The translations under genes and the position numbers were made by a program. Under the pieces are notes generated by a model. It saw nothing but the letters and a program-made list of their open reading frames with translations, was not told the origin of the DNA and did no database searches. This document shows positions 60,105 to 64,000 of a stretch of 64,000 bases of DNA, piece after piece (positions within the stretch are counted from its first letter, which is position 1; every line of letters begins with the position of its first letter). Source of the stretch: Pseudoxanthomonas wuyuanensis (GTDB taxonomy: Bacteria > Pseudomonadota > Gammaproteobacteria > Xanthomonadales > Xanthomonadaceae). The stretch covers positions 62,001-126,000 of the forward strand of contig NZ_OCND01000006.1 in the NCBI RefSeq assembly GCF_900215535.1, read 5' to 3'.

Positions 60105-62117
60105 ATGGCGCGACGTCCGTTGCACTTCCGGTTGTCCGGAATCCGTGAACGCAATCTGCTGGCCGGCGAAGGCTTCGATGAAACGCTGGGTACGCTGCAA
60201 CCCATCGAAGGCAGTTCGTACTGGACCCGGCGCATCCAGGCCCGGGCCGCGCAGACGCCGGCTTCGCCTTCATCCCTCTGGCCAGCGCCTGCAAACGCGC
60301 CCGCCCGCCAGTCCGGATCCCCCGCGGTGTCGCCGCTGGCGCTGGAACGGCAAATCCGGCAGCGCCACCGCAACCTGTATGGCGGCCGCGCCAGCCAGCC
60401 CGCGCCGGCGCCCAAGCAGGAAACCACCGAAAGCCTAGCCGGGCCTGCAGCGGCCGGGCCAGTCGTTACCACCGCTGGCGCAGACACCAGCGGCCGTTCG
60501 ATGGCCGGCCTGTCGGCGCCGCGGCTTCTGACCCTGCCCAGCCCGCCGTTCGCGGTGCGCATGCTCAACCGCCTGAGCTATGGCGCCACCCCGACCACGA
60601 TCAGCGAGTTCAATGCGCTGGGCAGTACCGACAAGCAGCGGCTGGCCAACTACGTGGACTGGCAACTGGACTGGAACAGCATCAGCGATGCCGCGGTGGA
60701 AACCCGGCTGAGCCAGGCCGGCTACACCACGCTGGGCAAATCGCTGACTCAGCTGTGGAGCGATCACATACTGGCCGAACCCGAAAATGCCGTGCGCGTC
60801 CGCCCCGCCACCGAAGTGCAGCGCGCCGCCTACGTGCGCGCCGCCTACTCGCGCCGGCAGCTGCGCGAAGTGCTGGTCAATTTCTGGCACGACCATTTCA
60901 ATGTGCAGGGCACCGAATTCAGCATCGCGCCGGTGTTCGTTCACTACGACCGCGACGTGATCCGCGCCAATGCAAAAGGCAATTTCCGCACCATGCTGGA
61001 ACTGGTGGCCCAGAGCACGGCGATGCTCTACTACCTGGACAATGTCAGCAACTCGCGTTCCGGCCCCAACGAAAACTGGGCACGCGAACTGCTGGAGCTG
61101 CACACCCTGGGCGCCGAGAACTACCTGGGCTTCATGGATCCGTTCCAGGTGCCGCCGTGTCCGGAAGACCCGGCCTACCCCATCGGCTATACCGACATCG
61201 ACGTCTACGAGACCTCGGCCGCATTCACCGGCTGGTCGGTCAAGAACGGCCACTGGCAGTTCCCCAGCGAGAACGATGGCACGTTCGTCTACCGCCAGTC
61301 CTGGCACGATGCCGGGCCGAAATTCCTGCTGGGCACGCTGATCTATCCCGAGCAGCCGGCGCTGAAGGACGGCCGCGACGTGATGGACCGGCTGGCCAGC
61401 CATCCGCGCGTGGCCAAGTTCATCTGCAAGAAGCTGATCCGCCGCTTCGTCAGCGATACCCCAAGCCAGAAACTGATCGACAGCGCCGCGGCGATCTTCC
61501 GCGCCAACTGGCAACACCCCAACCAGATCGAAATCACCCTGCGCCACATCCTCAATTCCGAAGACATGATCAACAGCTGGGGCATGAAGAACCGGCGTCC
61601 GTTCGAAGCCACGGTGGCGGCGATGCGTGCGCTCGGCCACGACTGGACCCCGCGGCCGGACCACGGCAAGAGCGATGAGTTCATGTGGCGGGTCGGCTTC
61701 ACCGGCCACACGCCGTACAACTGGGCCGCGCCCAACGGCTACCCGGACACCGGCCTGGCGTGGTCGGGTTCCAACTCGTTCGCGATGACCTGGAAACTGC
61801 TGAACTGGCTGACCGAAACCAACGACGGCGAGGTGCCGTTGAGCCCCGTCCTGGCTGCCACCCGCAGCGGCGTGGCGTCGTGGACGGCCAACAACCTGGT
61901 GACGTTCTGGTGCAACCGCATCCTGGGCTACCAGCCGGAAGCCGCGCGCAAGCAGACGCTGGTGAATTTCATGGCCCAGAACGGCGACCCGGCCAGCTAC
62001 GTCATTCCCGACAACGACGTCTGGGCGCAGAGCGATCTGAAACGCCATTACAACCATCAGCGCCTGCGCAGCCTGGTCTCGCTGATCCTGATGTCCCCCG
62101 AATTCATGAGCCGCTAG
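60105..62117 (+). CDS. DUF1800 family protein
   Basis: A protein of 670 residues by the first ATG; the first 150 residues are Pro/Ala/Gln rich and lack a signal peptide, so the start is uncertain. The DUF1800 core begins near 145 (AVRMLNRLSYGATPTTISEF) and continues with LVNFWHDHFNVQGT, NENWARELLELHTLG and FICKKLIRRFVSDTP. The family is paired with DUF1501 proteins in many bacteria; function unknown. The stop codon TAG coincides with the CTAG target of a MITE. Confidence 0.88.
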   Translation: MARRPLHFRLSGIRERNLLAGEGFDETLGTLQPIEGSSYWTRRIQARAAQTPASPSSLWPAPANAPARQSGSPAVSPLALERQIRQRHRNLYGGRASQPAPAPKQETTESLAGPAAAGPVVTTAGADTSGRSMAGLSAPRLLTLPSPPFAVRMLNRLSYGATPTTISEFNALGSTDKQRLANYVDWQLDWNSISDAAVETRLSQAGYTTLGKSLTQLWSDHILAEPENAVRVRPATEVQRAAYVRAAYSRRQLREVLVNFWHDHFNVQGTEFSIAPVFVHYDRDVIRANAKGNFRTMLELVAQSTAMLYYLDNVSNSRSGPNENWARELLELHTLGAENYLGFMDPFQVPPCPEDPAYPIGYTDIDVYETSAAFTGWSVKNGHWQFPSENDGTFVYRQSWHDAGPKFLLGTLIYPEQPALKDGRDVMDRLASHPRVAKFICKKLIRRFVSDTPSQKLIDSAAAIFRANWQHPNQIEITLRHILNSEDMINSWGMKNRRPFEATVAAMRALGHDWTPRPDHGKSDEFMWRVGFTGHTPYNWAAPNGYPDTGLAWSGSNSFAMTWKLLNWLTETNDGEVPLSPVLAATRSGVASWTANNLVTFWCNRILGYQPEAARKQTLVNFMAQNGDPASYVIPDNDVWAQSDLKRHYNHQRLRSLVSLILMSPEFMSR

Positions 62118-62379
62118 GGCCTGTTAACGCTATTGGGATAAGCCACGCCGCGATCCAGTGCGTACGGGGCAAGGAAGAATGAGGAAATGTATGTCGATAC
62201 ACGCCCGAATGATGACGCGGCCCCGTGCGCACTGGGTCGTGGCCCGCTGGGTTGCTTCCCCGCCTCGCCAGGAACTCGCGCGCGGCTTGAACAGGCGGCC
62301 AGCCTGCCGCTACGCCGCGCACAAGCCCCTGGCGAGGCGAGGAAGCAACGTGACTCATCCCAATAACGTTAACAGGCCC
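62117..62379. mobile_element. MITE, 263 bp, in the DUF1800/DUF1501 gap
   Basis: Terminal inverted repeats GGGCCTGTTAACGCTATTGGG (left, from 62117) and the inverse CCCAATAACGTTAACAGGCCC (right) sit inside duplicated CTAG. Inner segments GGTTGCTTCCCCGCCTCGCC and its approximate inverse form further stems. It encodes no transposase. The ends are of the same CTAG/TA-target type as the MITE at 46634 but differ in sequence. Confidence 0.78.
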
Positions 62380-62391
62380 TAGGTCGACCCA

Positions 62392-63729
62392 ATGAGCGAT
62401 TTCAAACTGACCCGCCGGGAATTCTTCAAGGGCTGCTGCAGCGCCGCCGTGGTCGGCGCCGCCGGCACGTCGATGATGTTCGCCGACCGCGCCTTCGCCG
62501 CCGCCAACAGCTACGACACCGTCGTGCACCTGTTCCTGCGCGGCGGCATGGACGGCCTGAACCTGGTCGTGCCGATCAGCGGCCAGGACCGGGCCTTCTA
62601 CGAGGAGGCGCGCCCCAGCCTGCAGATCGCCGCCAGCGGTGCCTATGGCGCGCTGCCGCTGACGCTGGCCAACGGCTCCGCCACCGGATTCGGCCTGCAC
62701 CCGTCGGCCAGCGGCCTGCGCGATCTGTGGAACGACAGCAAGCTGGCCATCGTGCACGCCTGCGGCATGAGCACCGCGGTGACCCGCAGCCATTTCGATG
62801 CGCAGCTGTATATCGACCTGGGCACGCCCGGAAAATACGGTTCGCCGACCGGCTGGATGACCCGCGCCTGGGAAACCCGCGCCTCCGGTACGCCGGCCGC
62901 GACGCTGCCGGCGCTGGGCATCAGCGGCACCCAGCCGGCCGGACTGATGGGTGCGGTCGACGCGCTGACGATGAGCAGCCCGGCCGATTTCTCATTGAAT
63001 TCGGGCGCCTGGCAGTGGCAGATGGCGCGTTCCGGCTCGCCGGCAGGCTTCCGCGGCGTCAACGAAACACTCGGCGACTTGTGGGGCGGCCAGACCGGCC
63101 TGCAGATCAACGGCCGCCGCGCCGATGGCGCGCTGAAGCTGATCGGTCAGCAGGGCTACGCCAGCCTGCCGGCCAGCTGGCCCACCGGCAACTTCGCCCA
63201 GCAACTGTGGACCATCGCCCAGAGCATCCGCTTCAACCTGGGCCTGCGCTACGCCACGCTGGATCTGGGCGGCTGGGACACCCACGAAGGCCAGGGCACC
63301 GCCGGCAGCGGCTACCACTACTACCAGAACAAGATCAACGAACTGTCGGCAGCGCTGTACGCCTTCTTCAACGAACTCAACAGCACCGGCCAGATGGCGC
63401 GCACCACCGTCATCGTGCAGTCCGAATTCGGCCGCCGCGTGCGCGCCAACGCCAACAACGGCACCGACCACGGCTACGGCAACCCGCTGCTGGTGCTCGG
63501 CGGCCCGGTCAACGGCCGCCGCTTCTTCGGCACCTGGCCCGGCCTGAACCCGGAAACGCTGTCGCCCACCTTCGGCGACGTACCGGTCACCACCGACTAC
63601 CGCCGCGTGTTCTCCGAAATCATGATCCGGCGCATGGCCAACCCCAACCTCGGCCAGATCTTCCCCGGCTACAGCGGCTATGCGCCGCTGGGGATCGTGC
63701 AAGGGACCGATATTGCGGTGCAGGCATGA
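62392..63729 (+). CDS. DUF1501 family protein with a Tat signal
   Basis: A protein of 445 residues. The N-terminus LTRREFFKGCCSAAVVGAAG is a twin-arginine signal, cleaved near AFA (residue 36). The DUF1501 core includes VVHLFLRGGMDGLNLVVPI, LDLGGWDTHEGQ and VQSEFGRRVRANANNGTDHG, a sulfatase-like alkaline phosphatase-fold pattern. Usually cotranscribed with DUF1800; here a MITE lies between. The stop abuts an IS3-type element. Confidence 0.9.
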   Translation: MSDFKLTRREFFKGCCSAAVVGAAGTSMMFADRAFAAANSYDTVVHLFLRGGMDGLNLVVPISGQDRAFYEEARPSLQIAASGAYGALPLTLANGSATGFGLHPSASGLRDLWNDSKLAIVHACGMSTAVTRSHFDAQLYIDLGTPGKYGSPTGWMTRAWETRASGTPAATLPALGISGTQPAGLMGAVDALTMSSPADFSLNSGAWQWQMARSGSPAGFRGVNETLGDLWGGQTGLQINGRRADGALKLIGQQGYASLPASWPTGNFAQQLWTIAQSIRFNLGLRYATLDLGGWDTHEGQGTAGSGYHYYQNKINELSAALYAFFNELNSTGQMARTTVIVQSEFGRRVRANANNGTDHGYGNPLLVLGGPVNGRRFFGTWPGLNPETLSPTFGDVPVTTDYRRVFSEIMIRRMANPNLGQIFPGYSGYAPLGIVQGTDIAVQA

Positions 63730-63802
63730 CCCACCCCCGATAGAGCTGGCCCCACTCGTTTGAACAGCACAGCCGTGTTCGATAAGTGGATCGCCTGCGG
63801 GT

Positions 63803-64000
63803 TCAAGCTGCCTTCGGCCAAGGCAGCGGCTGGTTGAAGTAGACCTGATCGGGGGTGAGCCGATCAAGTGCGCTGTGCGGTCGGCGACGGTTGTAAAAGT
63901 CGAAGTAGCGGGCGAGTGCTGTTTTGGCGTTGCTGACGCTGTCGTAGGCGTGCCGGTAGACCTCCTCGTACTTGACCGATTTCCACAGCCGTTCGATGAA
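63803..64000 (-). CDS. IS3-family transposase (OrfB), C-terminal part
   Basis: The reading frame enters from the right edge and ends at 63803. It reads FIERLWKSVKYEEVY, then ARYFDFYNRRRPHSALDRLT and PDQVYF, the end of the DDE integrase core of IS3 OrfB, including the last Glu region. The 70 bp between its stop and the DUF1501 stop should hold the IS end; TGACCCACCCC at 63727 is a candidate terminal repeat. Confidence 0.88.
   Translation of the reverse strand, partial: FIERLWKSVKYEEVYRHAYDSVSNAKTALARYFDFYNRRRPHSALDRLTPDQVYFNQPLPWPKAA

Noticed and set aside
62158-62382. A 74-codon frame inside the second MITE
   Set aside because: Lies wholly within inverted-repeat DNA and has no protein features.
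1-64000. CRISPR arrays, rRNA genes, riboswitches
   Set aside because: No regularly spaced direct repeats with unique spacers, no rRNA sequence and no riboswitch consensus were seen on either strand. The REP pairs are inverted and irregularly spaced.

Overview
The window is GC-rich chromosomal DNA (roughly two-thirds GC by eye). It most likely comes from a gammaproteobacterium of the Xanthomonadaceae/Lysobacteraceae (Lysobacter, Pseudoxanthomonas, Thermomonas or Stenotrophomonas relatives). The pointers are a complete system I cytochrome c maturation cluster, a MetX-type O-acyltransferase of the kind found in this family, a large TonB receptor, several families of GTAG-headed REP palindromes and a RAYT transposase. 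The genus assignment is inference.

Layout. 1-6.4 kb: the end of an RND efflux permease, its adaptor, an ABC exporter and a PQQ-type sugar dehydrogenase lipoprotein. 6.4-10.7 kb: hemN with an FNR/Anr-like box, then an omega-amidase and a methionine/glutamine aminotransferase that form a keto-acid repair pair. 10.7-18.8 kb: ccmAB, azurin, ccmCDE, a 325-bp repeat-bearing gap, then ccmFGHI. 19-21 kb: a MetX-family acyltransferase and a cysteine-dioxygenase-like cupin. 21-25.2 kb: tRNA-Leu(CAA) followed by a lower-GC island. The island holds a two-gene CBASS anti-phage operon (CD-NTase and a Cap15-like effector) plus a coupled third gene of unknown function, a decayed phage terminase fragment, and a RAYT transposase surrounded by its probable cognate REPs.

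25-29.5 kb: a DGPF protein, an amidohydrolase divergent from a TetR regulator, small membrane proteins and a frameshifted DUF5329 gene. 29.5-36.5 kb: polyhydroxybutyrate (PHB) metabolism, with class III synthase phaC/phaE, pssA, a 3HB-oligomer hydrolase, 3-hydroxybutyrate dehydrogenase and a LuxR-type response regulator. 37-43 kb: a TAXI-type TRAP transporter with a DUF1850 protein, a DcaP-like porin and a second LuxR-type regulator. 43-51.5 kb: two very large CrbS-like hybrid kinases (SSS transporter, PAS, kinase, receiver) on either side of a MITE and a NUDIX gene. 51.5-60 kb: MaoC hydratase, alpha/beta hydrolase, acyl-CoA synthetase, TonB receptor, GntP permease and extracellular PHB depolymerase. 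60-64 kb: a DUF1800/DUF1501 pair split by a second MITE, then the end of an IS3-type element.

Taken together, 29-60 kb reads as a system for making, exporting enzymes against, importing and oxidising PHB and other short-chain carboxylates. Two CrbS/CrbR-like systems are the likely regulators. A shared motif (GGCA-N-YTGTACC, palindromic in its best copy) lies upstream of the acyl-CoA synthetase, the GntP permease and the porin, and may tie these promoters together. The 21.8-23.7 kb CBASS operon with its uncharacterised third gene is the best candidate for undescribed biology.
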